Below are positions 24,694 through 31,877 of a DNA stretch of 32,159 nt, in pieces (the stretch's first letter is position 1; each line of letters opens with the position of its first letter). Both the position numbers and the translations under genes were made by a program. Source of the DNA: Deltaproteobacteria bacterium. GTDB lineage: Bacteria > Desulfobacterota > Syntrophobacteria > Syntrophobacterales > Syntrophobacteraceae. The DNA lies in the NCBI GenBank assembly GCA_021793275.1, contig JAJYTC010000036.1, positions 1 to 32,159 on the forward strand, written 5' to 3'. The notes beneath the pieces are model-generated. The model was given only the letters and a program-made list of their open reading frames with translations, searched no databases and was not told where the DNA came from.

Positions 24694-24784
24694 TTGCGGC
24701 CGCCGGTGACATTGGCGGCCGCGACCTTATTCGTACCTCGTAAAATCTTCAGGCACTTCCCTCTCACGCGGAAAAGCGGAAAAA
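24694..24784. repeat. 91-bp dispersed repeat, copy 2
   Basis: Same structure and orientation as copy 1 at 22020-22110: GCGGCCGCC (24696-24704), a 9-nt loop, GGCGGCCGC (24714-24722), then ~60 bp of similar sequence. Most of the palindrome arms are unchanged, while the loop and the distal part carry the 13 differences. It stands in a gene-free stretch between the SLOG-like gene and iclR. Confidence 0.85.
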
Positions 24785-24786
24785 CT
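24727..24786 (-). pseudogene. Possible 3' remnant of a DUF4389-type gene
   Basis: On the minus strand copy 2 reads FPREREVPEDFTRYE then TAA, in the same frame and position as FPGEMERPEGFARFE-stop of the intact DUF4389 gene in copy 1. Upstream, an in-frame TGA ends the similarity after about 19 codons. Either the end of the gene was duplicated together with the palindrome, or the repeat itself supplied the C-terminus of the intact gene. Confidence 0.4.
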
Positions 24787-24892
24787 TCACTTCTTAAAGA
24801 GTGTCTCTCAGTATCTCTCATTTATCGCGACCACTGGCGGCCCGAGATCCGTGCGACAGTAAAGCTTTTCCGCTTCCTGCGCCGTTTGCAGG

Positions 24893-24928
24893 AAAAAAAG
24901 CCCCGGGATGTTTTACCCTGCCCGGGGC
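24893..24928 (-). terminator. Minus-strand intrinsic terminator
   Basis: GCCCCGGG (24900-24907) and CCCGGGGC (24921-24928) form an 8-bp stem. On the minus strand it is followed directly by seven T residues (24893-24899 read as A on the plus strand). No minus-strand gene is visible upstream of it (24929-25127), so it implies an unrecognised minus-strand transcript or marks old gene content. Confidence 0.75.
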
Positions 24929-24986
24929 AAGCGCGCCCGATGGCGAAGAAAATTAGCGCTCCCCGGGACAATAGCGAAAATATTTC

Positions 24987-25015
24987 TTGACAGCGGGGAT
25001 TGGTGGCGCTAAGAG
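24987..25015 (+). promoter_or_regulatory. Probable sigma-70 promoter of the iclR operon
   Basis: A perfect TTGACA (24987-24992) is followed after 17 nt by TAAGAG (25010-25015), a poor -10. A consensus -35 with a weak -10 fits a promoter that depends on or is tuned by a regulator. It lies 113 nt before the iclR start and just upstream of the CGGGAAC repeats. Confidence 0.5.
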
Positions 25016-25030
25016 GGGCAGATCGGTATT

Positions 25031-25057
25031 CGGGAACGCCGTTCCCGCAGCGGGAAC
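25031..25057. promoter_or_regulatory. 10-bp-phased CGGGAAC operator candidate
   Basis: CGGGAAC at 25031-25037, its complement GTTCCCG at 25041-25047, and CGGGAAC again at 25051-25057. Starts are spaced exactly 10 bp, one helical turn. IclR-family operators are often palindromes with GGAA...TTCC-like halves. The site is downstream of the TTGACA promoter and 71 nt before the iclR start, where a repressor would block transcription. Confidence 0.55.
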
Positions 25058-25127
25058 AAGCCGTGCCGAGGTGATAATCCGTGTTGCGGCGCGGTCTGCT
25101 TCTTTGGCCATCGGAGCTAGGGCTGGA

Positions 25128-25925
25128 ATGAACGAACAAAAACCTTCCATCATCCAAAATATTGGCAAGGCCCTTGAAGTGCTTTGCTGCTTTACCAGGT
25201 CCGAACCTGAACTGGGAATTTCCGAAGTTGCTGCTAAATTGAACATGTATAAGAGCACAACTTATCGGATATTAAAGACGATGGAGCACTATGGTTTTGT
25301 AGTACAAGGTATAGACAATCAGAAATATCGACTCGGTTTCAAGCTGTTCGACCTCGGTACTGTAGTAATATCCGGTCTGGAGGTTCGAGATGTTGCTCTT
25401 CCCTTTATGCGGAGCCTTTGCGAAAAAACAAATGAAACCGTTGCACTAAATATTATGGATGGTAACGATCGAGTTTGCATTGAAAAAGTTGACAGCTCTC
25501 AATCATTAAGAAATGTTATACCGATTGGTTTTCGCAATCCAATTTACCTAGCCGCAGCCGGAAAAGTTTTGTTGGCTTATTCTTCGAATGATATCATTCA
25601 TAAAATTATCTATCACAATGAACTTATCAATACAATGTCAGGAAAGATTATAGATCCTGACAAATTATATATTGAGCTTCAGGAGATTCGCGACCGCGGT
25701 TATACATTTAGCAATAAGGAAGTAAGTAATGATTCTTCTGCAGTAGCAGCGCCAATTCGCAATCATACTAACACAGTGGTAGCGTCGCTGAGCATACACG
25801 GCCCCGAACATAGATTTACGGATGAGCGAAAGAGATATTTTTTAAATGAATTAATAGCCACGGCACATAATATTTCAGTTCGCTCAGGATGGACCAAAAC
25901 AGACGATTCGACTACCTGCGAATAG
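25128..25925 (+). CDS. IclR-family transcriptional regulator
   Basis: 265 residues from the ATG at 25128. The N-terminal winged helix-turn-helix (~8-70) includes KALEVLCCF, LGISEVAAKLNMYKSTTYRIL and the wing GFVVQGIDNQKYRLG. The C-terminal effector domain (~85-255) has the usual AAAGKVLLAY, the ELQEIRDRGYTFSNKE loop and SIHGPEHRF. IclR proteins usually bind a small organic acid and control the adjacent catabolic genes and their own gene. It starts the operon with the ferredoxin gene 24 nt downstream. Codon and base use are more A+T-rich than in genes to its left and right. The ribosome site is weak (GGAG 12 nt upstream). Upstream frame extension to 24987 has no family support. The effector is unknown. 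Confidence 0.92.
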   Translation: MNEQKPSIIQNIGKALEVLCCFTRSEPELGISEVAAKLNMYKSTTYRILKTMEHYGFVVQGIDNQKYRLGFKLFDLGTVVISGLEVRDVALPFMRSLCEKTNETVALNIMDGNDRVCIEKVDSSQSLRNVIPIGFRNPIYLAAAGKVLLAYSSNDIIHKIIYHNELINTMSGKIIDPDKLYIELQEIRDRGYTFSNKEVSNDSSAVAAPIRNHTNTVVASLSIHGPEHRFTDERKRYFLNELIATAHNISVRSGWTKTDDSTTCE

Positions 25926-25949
25926 CAGCGGCGGAAGGAGGTGAATTCG

Positions 25950-26543
25950 TTGAAGACAATCCATCGCGTAGCGTTAGTGGATGAAGGTATTTGTAATGGT
26001 TGCGGCCTATGCTCCCGGATCTGTCCCGTCCTGGCCATCAATGTTGCAAAAATCGGAGAGAAAAAGTTAGCCGTGGTCGAGGCAGACAGTTGCCATGCCT
26101 GCACTATTTGCGTTACCCGATGTCCGCAACGGGCCGTAACCATGGCAGAGAGGCGGGTCCCTTTGGAGACGGGTATCGACGTCGCCTATGTCAGCAAAGA
26201 CATTGAAGATATCTGCCATGCTGCGCACATGTACCCGGACCAGATTATTTGTTACTGCCACAGGGTTCAGGCCAAAGAAGTGGTTAAAGCAATACTGGAT
26301 GGCGCTAAAACACCGGAAGCAATCGCTTCCAAAACCGGCGCCCGGACAGGCTGCGGGGTTCTGTGCATAACAGGTGTGATCCGACTTTTAGCGGCATCAG
26401 GGATCGAACTGGAAAAGGCGCCAGGCTATCAGTGGTATGGAGTTAAGGCTACGATTTGGGATATTTCCAAAGAAATAATGCAAAAATATCCACAATACTA
26501 TATGGCCGAGGACCTGGAAGCAATTAACGATATTTTCCCCTGA
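25950..26543 (+). CDS. Ferredoxin fused to BFD-like [2Fe-2S] domain
   Basis: 197 residues, a cytoplasmic electron carrier or small subunit of an oxidoreductase. The N-terminal 2[4Fe-4S] domain has C15-x2-C18-x2-C21-x3-C25-P and C48-x2-C51-x2-C54-x3-C58-P. The second half is BFD-like: C101-Y-C103 and, 32 positions later, C135-GVL-C139. BFD domains normally end in C-x2-C, so C-x3-C here is odd. The C-terminal ~55 residues are not recognised. I chose the TTG at 25950: AAGGAGG is 8 nt upstream. A GTG at 25941 overlaps that ribosome site and is unlikely. It is followed after 13 nt by the LarA-like gene. Its partner is probably that protein or an oxidoreductase elsewhere. Confidence 0.85.
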   Translation: MKTIHRVALVDEGICNGCGLCSRICPVLAINVAKIGEKKLAVVEADSCHACTICVTRCPQRAVTMAERRVPLETGIDVAYVSKDIEDICHAAHMYPDQIICYCHRVQAKEVVKAILDGAKTPEAIASKTGARTGCGVLCITGVIRLLAASGIELEKAPGYQWYGVKATIWDISKEIMQKYPQYYMAEDLEAINDIFP

Positions 26544-26556
26544 GGTAAAAAGGCAA

Positions 26557-28017
26557 ATGAGAGCACCAACTTTATCGCCGGAAAAGCCTCGAGTTTCGAT
26601 GTACAATATCAAACCGGAACTCTTGGAAGCCCGTGCCGCCGACCTGCCCGGAATGACAGGAGTTCGCGTACCCGAGCTTTTTCCTGATTCCCCCCGGCCG
26701 CTTGCGGCTGACTCCAAGGAGGCCGTGCGAAAACAAATCAGGGATTTGACCACTCGACAAATCGAAGAGATCGACCTTAGTAAGATACAAGCCGGGGATT
26801 CGGTTAATATACTGGCCTCTCACCACGGCTTCAGCATTTATGGCGGAGAGGCCTATGCCGAAATGATCCGCACCATACGAGACGAGGTGGAACGGCGCTG
26901 CCGCACAACCGATATCAGGCTATTTGCAGGTGTGGGGCTGCGTTTTCGGGAGACGGACGAATACATAGAACGGTTTGGACTCAAAGAATATTTCGGAGGC
27001 AAAGCTGCGGGGATAAGCCCGGTGGATGAAGGGGTTCCAATCCAAACGGAAATCGGCACCCTCTACGGCATAAAGCGCGCCTATAACGCCAAATGGATAA
27101 TCCATGCTCATAACAACGACATCAGGGAACTCCATTATCATCGACTGATCGGACGTATATTCAAACCGTTCGCCATGTCCTATGCCACTATCGAGACAAG
27201 GTCTGCTTATCATCAAAGCATGGGGCCACGAGCGGCCAACTTCTTGCCCAGGGCCATTTACGAGTCGCGGTTCGTGCAAGAAAAATTTGTTTGCTCATTC
27301 ATACTGCAAATAGCTCCTACCGGCATTATAGGTGTAAATGCCAACAATGATTTAGCGAAGCAAGATCTTGCTCTAGCTCGGCTGAGTCTTAACTGGTATG
27401 GCAAACTGATCACGTTGCTTGGCAGTATCAAAGAATGCATATTAGTTATAGATTATCCCGGTCCGATTCCTTACACAACTGCCGGCGGAATACTCTTCGG
27501 TAACTTTTTAAATGCTAATGTGGATGAATTCAATCTTGATATCCCGTTCACGGCTTTTACCCGCTACACAGATATGCTTTACACAGGAAAAGCTGTCCTG
27601 TCCAATAAGACTCCGCCTCCCAATCCAGCCATCAAAGCACTAATTATAAATTACTGTTCCAAGGGTTATCCCAGCACCTTTTTTGCCCAGCAAATCCCCA
27701 CTATGGTTATCGGGGCCCAGGCCGATTTATTGGGGACCTGCGAACAAAACACGACTTTCATGAATTATGCTATCCGTATAAACAAGTTGCAAAAAGCCCT
27801 GCAGTTTGCAATGCAGTTTTCCAAAACCTCTCATGTGCTGGCGTTTGATGGCGCAGTGGGTGGCTTCAATGCCAGTCAACCGCTTGCCGACGCCCTATAC
27901 GAGTTGGCCCCGAGTATTTCCAGGGAAGTTGATGAAACCTTGATGCCATTATGGTGTAAGCAAAGAGGAATCGTAAGTTTGCCCGTTGATCCGGTCGGAT
28001 CCATGGGTCAACTGTAG
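26557..28017 (+). CDS. Putative LarA/DUF2088-like protein, unknown activity
   Basis: 486 residues; no confident family name. The first ~230 residues resemble the nickel-pincer lactate racemase (LarA/DUF2088) N-terminal fold in layout: GDSVNILASHHGF, then DIRLFAGVGLRF, SPVDEGVPIQTEIGTLYGI, the aspartate/histidine-rich AHNNDIRELHYHR and KPFAMSYATIETRSAYH. The C-terminal half, e.g. CILVIDYPGPIPYTTAGG and VLAFDGAVGGFNASQP, is not recognised. LarA enzymes act on alpha-hydroxy acids. The ATG at 26557 follows AAAAAGG; ATG 26599 is an alternative. The context (IclR regulator, ferredoxin, Liv transporter) suggests an enzyme on an organic acid or amide. It could also be an unrelated enzyme. Base use is A+T-rich like iclR. 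Confidence 0.5.
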   Translation: MRAPTLSPEKPRVSMYNIKPELLEARAADLPGMTGVRVPELFPDSPRPLAADSKEAVRKQIRDLTTRQIEEIDLSKIQAGDSVNILASHHGFSIYGGEAYAEMIRTIRDEVERRCRTTDIRLFAGVGLRFRETDEYIERFGLKEYFGGKAAGISPVDEGVPIQTEIGTLYGIKRAYNAKWIIHAHNNDIRELHYHRLIGRIFKPFAMSYATIETRSAYHQSMGPRAANFLPRAIYESRFVQEKFVCSFILQIAPTGIIGVNANNDLAKQDLALARLSLNWYGKLITLLGSIKECILVIDYPGPIPYTTAGGILFGNFLNANVDEFNLDIPFTAFTRYTDMLYTGKAVLSNKTPPPNPAIKALIINYCSKGYPSTFFAQQIPTMVIGAQADLLGTCEQNTTFMNYAIRINKLQKALQFAMQFSKTSHVLAFDGAVGGFNASQPLADALYELAPSISREVDETLMPLWCKQRGIVSLPVDPVGSMGQL

Positions 28018-28069
28018 AATGGCCGTATTTATTTTTCAATTCGATCCCAACAAAAAAACTGGAGAATGA

Positions 28070-29329
28070 ATGGCAATGCGAAAAATCTTTTTTATCTTTT
28101 TTGTTGCGTCGTTGGTCGCGGTGGCCTGCAGGGCCGGGGCGACCGAGGTGCCGAAGCAGATAAAGATTGGCACCCTTTATGCCTCCTCGGGCACGTTTGC
28201 CCCCCTTTCCATGCCTGTGCATTACGGCCTCAAGTTGTGGGTCGACAGAATGAACGCCGAAGGTGGAGTGTATATCAAAGCCTATGGCAAAAGGATTCCG
28301 ATAAAGCTCATCTCCTATGACGACCAGAGCAACACCGCTACGGCCGCCTCGCTTTACGACCAGCTCATTACCCAGGACAAAGTAAACATCCTGATTGCCG
28401 ACGCAGGTTCGGTCCTCACTTCGGTCGCCCTGCCCATCGCCCGCGAACACAAGATGCTTTTGATAGACCCGATCGGCATAGGGGCGCCTTTTTTCACCCC
28501 CGACAGCCCCTACATCGTGCTGATTGGCGGTCCGGTTTCCACCATATGGTGCAAAAACATTCATGAATTCATCACTGATGAGGGGCCGAAACTGGGCATC
28601 AAACGCGTGGCCATCCTGTATTCGACAAACGACTTCACCGGCACGCAGGCGAACACGATTCGCAAAGCCATCGAAAAGAGCAGGACCGGGATCAAAGTGG
28701 TCTACGACCAAGGGGTTCCGACCAGCACTACCAGTTATACGGTGATCATCAACGGTATCAAGGCCGCCAAACCCGATGCGGTGATAGAGCTGGGCTATCC
28801 CATCAATGACATTTCATTTTTGCGCAACCTGCGGGAGAGCGGGGTCAAGTTCAAATGGCTTTTCACCAGCTATCCGGGCATGGAGACCGAACATTTCGAA
28901 AAGACGGTCGGCGTAAAGGGGCTCTATTATGTTTACACCGATATGCCCGCATCGATTATGAATTATAAGGCTGCCTTCGGGATGTCGCTCCCTGAATTTC
29001 ACGCCGCATGGAACAAGCAATATCCGGGAGGAAAGGTGGGCTTCGACTTTAACTCTGTGGTGGGCTACACCACCGGGCTGGTTCTGGAAAAGGCTCTGGG
29101 TTCAGCGGCGAGCATGGACCAACTCGCTCTTCGGCAGGCGATTGTCGGCCTGTCGGGAAAACTCAAAACCCTTGACGGCACCTTCGCGGTAGACCCGAAG
29201 ACAGGCGCCCAAATCGGCGAAACTATGCCCATCGGGCAGATCCTGCCGAGCGGCAAGGACGGCATCAAGTTGATCGTAGTCTATCCGAAACAACTGGCCA
29301 CGGGAAAACTCGTCTATCCTGCACCGTAA
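28070..29329 (+). CDS. livK: Branched-chain amino acid/amide-type ABC substrate-binding protein
   Basis: Periplasmic binding protein (type 1 fold, Peripla_BP_6/LivK family), 419 residues. Signal peptide: MRKIFFIFFVASLVAVACRAG with likely cleavage after ACRAGA or lipidation at the Cys. The mature part begins KQIKIGTLYASSG and has the LVDRMNAEGGV-like LWVDRMNAEGG, SVLTSVALPIA and a hinge region GIKRVAILYSTNDFTG. LivK is the nearest name, but members bind many ligands (amides, urea, aromatic acids), so the substrate is not set. GGAG precedes the ATG. It follows the LarA-like gene by 52 nt and returns to G+C-rich composition. Confidence 0.9.
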   Translation: MAMRKIFFIFFVASLVAVACRAGATEVPKQIKIGTLYASSGTFAPLSMPVHYGLKLWVDRMNAEGGVYIKAYGKRIPIKLISYDDQSNTATAASLYDQLITQDKVNILIADAGSVLTSVALPIAREHKMLLIDPIGIGAPFFTPDSPYIVLIGGPVSTIWCKNIHEFITDEGPKLGIKRVAILYSTNDFTGTQANTIRKAIEKSRTGIKVVYDQGVPTSTTSYTVIINGIKAAKPDAVIELGYPINDISFLRNLRESGVKFKWLFTSYPGMETEHFEKTVGVKGLYYVYTDMPASIMNYKAAFGMSLPEFHAAWNKQYPGGKVGFDFNSVVGYTTGLVLEKALGSAASMDQLALRQAIVGLSGKLKTLDGTFAVDPKTGAQIGETMPIGQILPSGKDGIKLIVVYPKQLATGKLVYPAP

Positions 29330-29355
29330 ACCGCTTTCCCGATAGGACTTGCCCG

Positions 29356-30231
29356 ATGCTCGGATATACGATCCTGGCCGGATTGCTGTTCGGCCTCTAT
29401 TTCAGCCTCGTAGGGCTGGGGCTCAACCTGGTGTTTGGCGTCGTGCGCATCGTAAACCTTGCGCACGGCGACTTTTTGATGCTGGGCGCCTTTTCGGCCT
29501 ATTGGCTTTTTTCCCTGTTCGCCGTCTCTCCTTTCATCTCGGTCGTACTGGTGTTCGTTGGATTTTCGATAATTGCCTGGCCTCTTTACTATCTGCTTGT
29601 GCCGCGCCTCATGGCGACTAAAGACCCGGAGATGCTGTCGCTCATCCTATTTTTCGGGTTTTCCCAGGTGATCGAGGCGCTCGCGACCATCGCCTTCGGG
29701 ACGAGCGATCGCTCGATCCCGGGGCGGGCGCTGCACATGGGGCCGTGCCGGCTGTTTGGTCAAAACTACCCGGCGTCCTGGATAGTGGGCGCGGTTGTGA
29801 GCGCTGCCGCCGTACTGTTCATCTATCTTTACCTGTATCATACCACCAAGGGGTACCTGTCTCGCGCCGTCATGGCGCATCGCGAGGAAGCCGTGGCCTC
29901 GGGCATCAACGTGAACAGGGTGTGCGCCATCGCTTTTTCGATCGGCGTCGGCCTGGCCGCGGCGGCCGGTGTGTTTGCCCCGTTTATTTTCGGCTCCATA
30001 AACCCGGCCATGGGGGTTAACATCACGATCACCTCGCTTACGGTGATCGTGGTGGGATCTCTCGGCAACCCGCTCGGTACTGTGCTGGGCGGGCTCACCT
30101 ACGGCATATCGCTCATGTTCATGCAAACCTATTTCAGTTCCTGGGCGAACCTGCTTGCCTATGTCATGCTCATTTTAATCCTGCTCATCCGCCCAAGCGG
30201 TCTGCTCGGCCGGAGCGTGCGCTATGCCTAG
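29356..30231 (+). CDS. livH: ABC transporter permease LivH
   Basis: Inner-membrane permease, 291 residues, with ~8 hydrophobic segments. The N-terminal LGYTILAGLLFGLYFSLVGL and GVVRIVNLAHGDFLMLGA are the classic LivH motif around the first helices. The C-terminal TVIVVGSLGNPLGTVLGGLTYG is conserved. Start ATG 29356 follows AGGAC. It overlaps livM by 8 nt (ATG inside the end of this gene). Confidence 0.93.
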   Translation: MLGYTILAGLLFGLYFSLVGLGLNLVFGVVRIVNLAHGDFLMLGAFSAYWLFSLFAVSPFISVVLVFVGFSIIAWPLYYLLVPRLMATKDPEMLSLILFFGFSQVIEALATIAFGTSDRSIPGRALHMGPCRLFGQNYPASWIVGAVVSAAAVLFIYLYLYHTTKGYLSRAVMAHREEAVASGINVNRVCAIAFSIGVGLAAAAGVFAPFIFGSINPAMGVNITITSLTVIVVGSLGNPLGTVLGGLTYGISLMFMQTYFSSWANLLAYVMLILILLIRPSGLLGRSVRYA

Positions 30232-31141
30232 AACCATGCGCCACATCCTTGTCGCCCTGGTCCCGGTGGCGGCCATGGCGCTACTCCCCCTGGTTTACAG
30301 CAACCAGTTGCTGCTGTTTAACTTCGTAGTTTTCATGATTCTGGCTCAGGGAATCAATGTAATCTACGGTTTTACAGGCTATCTGCCCTTCGGCTATTTC
30401 GGTTTTTTCGGAGCGGGCGCCTACGGCTTCGCTATTTCGATCATGCACCTGCGCATGACGCCTTTGCCGGCCCTGGGAATGGCGGCAATAGCAGCGGTTG
30501 TGCTGGCCCTGGTGCTCGTTCCGCTCTTCAGGCTCTCAGGCGCCTATTTTGCCATAGCCAATCTGGCGGCCGGACTGGCAGTCTACCAGGTGGTTTCCAA
30601 CCCAAGCCTGGACAATATCACCAAAGGACCCTACGGCATCAGTCTGCCCGCCGTATTCGATCCCAATTTTAGCTACGGGATCGCTCTTGTGCTGCTTGCA
30701 GCCACTATGATGACAGTCATCTATCTGCGCAATTCGAAGTTCGGGTTGTCGCTGCAAGCCATCCGGGATGATGCGGTCAGTGCAGCGATGGCCGGGGTGA
30801 ACGTCGTGCGCCTGCGTGTGATGGCGTGGCTGCTCAGCGCGGTTATCGCCGGCCTGGTCGGAGGGGTTTTCGCGTGGTACATTTCGGTTTTCTACCCGCA
30901 GACCGTATTCAGCCTGGACTTCAGCATATTCGCCATCGTATTCGCGCTGTTCGGTGGCATGACGACGATCCTCGGCCCCATTATCGGGGTGGTTATACTC
31001 TACGGCATCTATAACCTGATCGGTATTTCCACCCCTCAATATTTCGAGCTTGTTTACGGCCTTTTGATCATGGGACTGGTACTCTTTCAGCCCAACGGAG
31101 TGGTTGCGCTGTTCAAACGATGGGGGATCGATGTACCCTGA
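30224..31141 (+). CDS. livM: ABC transporter permease LivM
   Basis: Second permease of the Liv transporter, 305 residues, highly hydrophobic. Typical features: INVIYGFTGYLPFGYFGFFGAGAYG after the first helices, RLSGAYFAIANLAAGLAVYQ, and the cytoplasmic loop SLQAIRDDAVSAAMAGVNV that contacts the ATPases. The C-terminal LFGGMTTILGPIIGVVILYG is conserved. It overlaps livH at the start and livG at the end (livG ATG 31131 lies inside its last codons), so translation is probably coupled. Confidence 0.93.
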   Translation: MPRTMRHILVALVPVAAMALLPLVYSNQLLLFNFVVFMILAQGINVIYGFTGYLPFGYFGFFGAGAYGFAISIMHLRMTPLPALGMAAIAAVVLALVLVPLFRLSGAYFAIANLAAGLAVYQVVSNPSLDNITKGPYGISLPAVFDPNFSYGIALVLLAATMMTVIYLRNSKFGLSLQAIRDDAVSAAMAGVNVVRLRVMAWLLSAVIAGLVGGVFAWYISVFYPQTVFSLDFSIFAIVFALFGGMTTILGPIIGVVILYGIYNLIGISTPQYFELVYGLLIMGLVLFQPNGVVALFKRWGIDVP

Positions 31142-31877
31142 ACAACCACCGGGCAATGGAGAGCCGCTTCTTCGGATCGAGGCGCTGGTGAAGCGCTTCG
31201 GAGGTTTTCGCGCCCTGGACGGGTTGACTTTCGATTTGATGCCCGGCGAGATCGTGGGGCTGGTCGGTCCAAACGGGTCCGGCAAAACCACGTGCATCAA
31301 CGTGATTTCCGGGCTCTACAGTCCTGATGGAGGCGATGTAATTTACCATGGCCGCCCGATCAGCGGCATGCCTTCGCACAGGTTGGTCCAGATCGGCATC
31401 AACCGCACTTTCCAGGTGCCCAAACCGTTTCCGACTTTGACCGCCAGCGAGAATGTCCGGGTGGCGGCCGCACACGGGCGGTGTGATTGTACGGCCGTGG
31501 ATGTCGATGCTTTGCTGGCTTCGTTCGAACTTGACTGTTACGCCGGGCGTCCTGCGGCCGAACTGAACGCCGGGCAGCAGAAAATGCTCGACCTTGCCCG
31601 CGCTCTGGCCACGGGCCCGAGCCTTTTATGCATTGACGAACTTGCCGCAGGGCTCAACCCGGCGGAACTGGTCCGTGTGGCCGAAAGGTTGCGCGAGCTG
31701 GCGCGTTCGGGGATCACGCTCCTTGTGGTAGAACACTTGATGGGCTTCATCGATCAGGTCACCGACAGGGTGATCGTGCTCAACGCGGGGCGCGGGATCT
31801 TCGAGGGGCCGCTGCGAGGTGCGGTCACGGACCCAAAGGTGATCGAAGTCTTTCTGGGGACGGAAAATGGCGACTGA
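31131..31877 (+). CDS. livG: ABC transporter ATPase LivG
   Basis: ATPase subunit, 248 residues from ATG 31131 (GGGGGAT just upstream). Walker A GPNGSGKTT at 46-54; FGGFRALDGLTF and TFQVPKPFPTLTASENV are typical of LivG. The signature is degenerate, LNAGQQK with N146 in place of the usual serine. Walker B is LLCIDELAAGLNP with the catalytic Glu present but Leu in place of the usual Pro after it. The switch histidine (VEHLMGF) is present. It overlaps livF by 11 nt. Confidence 0.92.
   Translation: MYPEQPPGNGEPLLRIEALVKRFGGFRALDGLTFDLMPGEIVGLVGPNGSGKTTCINVISGLYSPDGGDVIYHGRPISGMPSHRLVQIGINRTFQVPKPFPTLTASENVRVAAAHGRCDCTAVDVDALLASFELDCYAGRPAAELNAGQQKMLDLARALATGPSLLCIDELAAGLNPAELVRVAERLRELARSGITLLVVEHLMGFIDQVTDRVIVLNAGRGIFEGPLRGAVTDPKVIEVFLGTENGD

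Noticed and set aside
21948-24784. Insertion sequence or transposon bounded by the 91-bp repeats
   Set aside because: The repeats are direct, the genes between them are ordinary (DUF4389, amidohydrolase, SLOG-like) and no transposase or integrase is present.
24628-24990. Open frame of 120 codons over repeat copy 2
   Set aside because: It runs across the palindrome and the minus-strand terminator and has no ribosome site.
27866-28711. Minus-strand frame of 281 codons over the end of the LarA-like gene and livK
   Set aside because: Antisense across two sense genes and their spacer; no family features.
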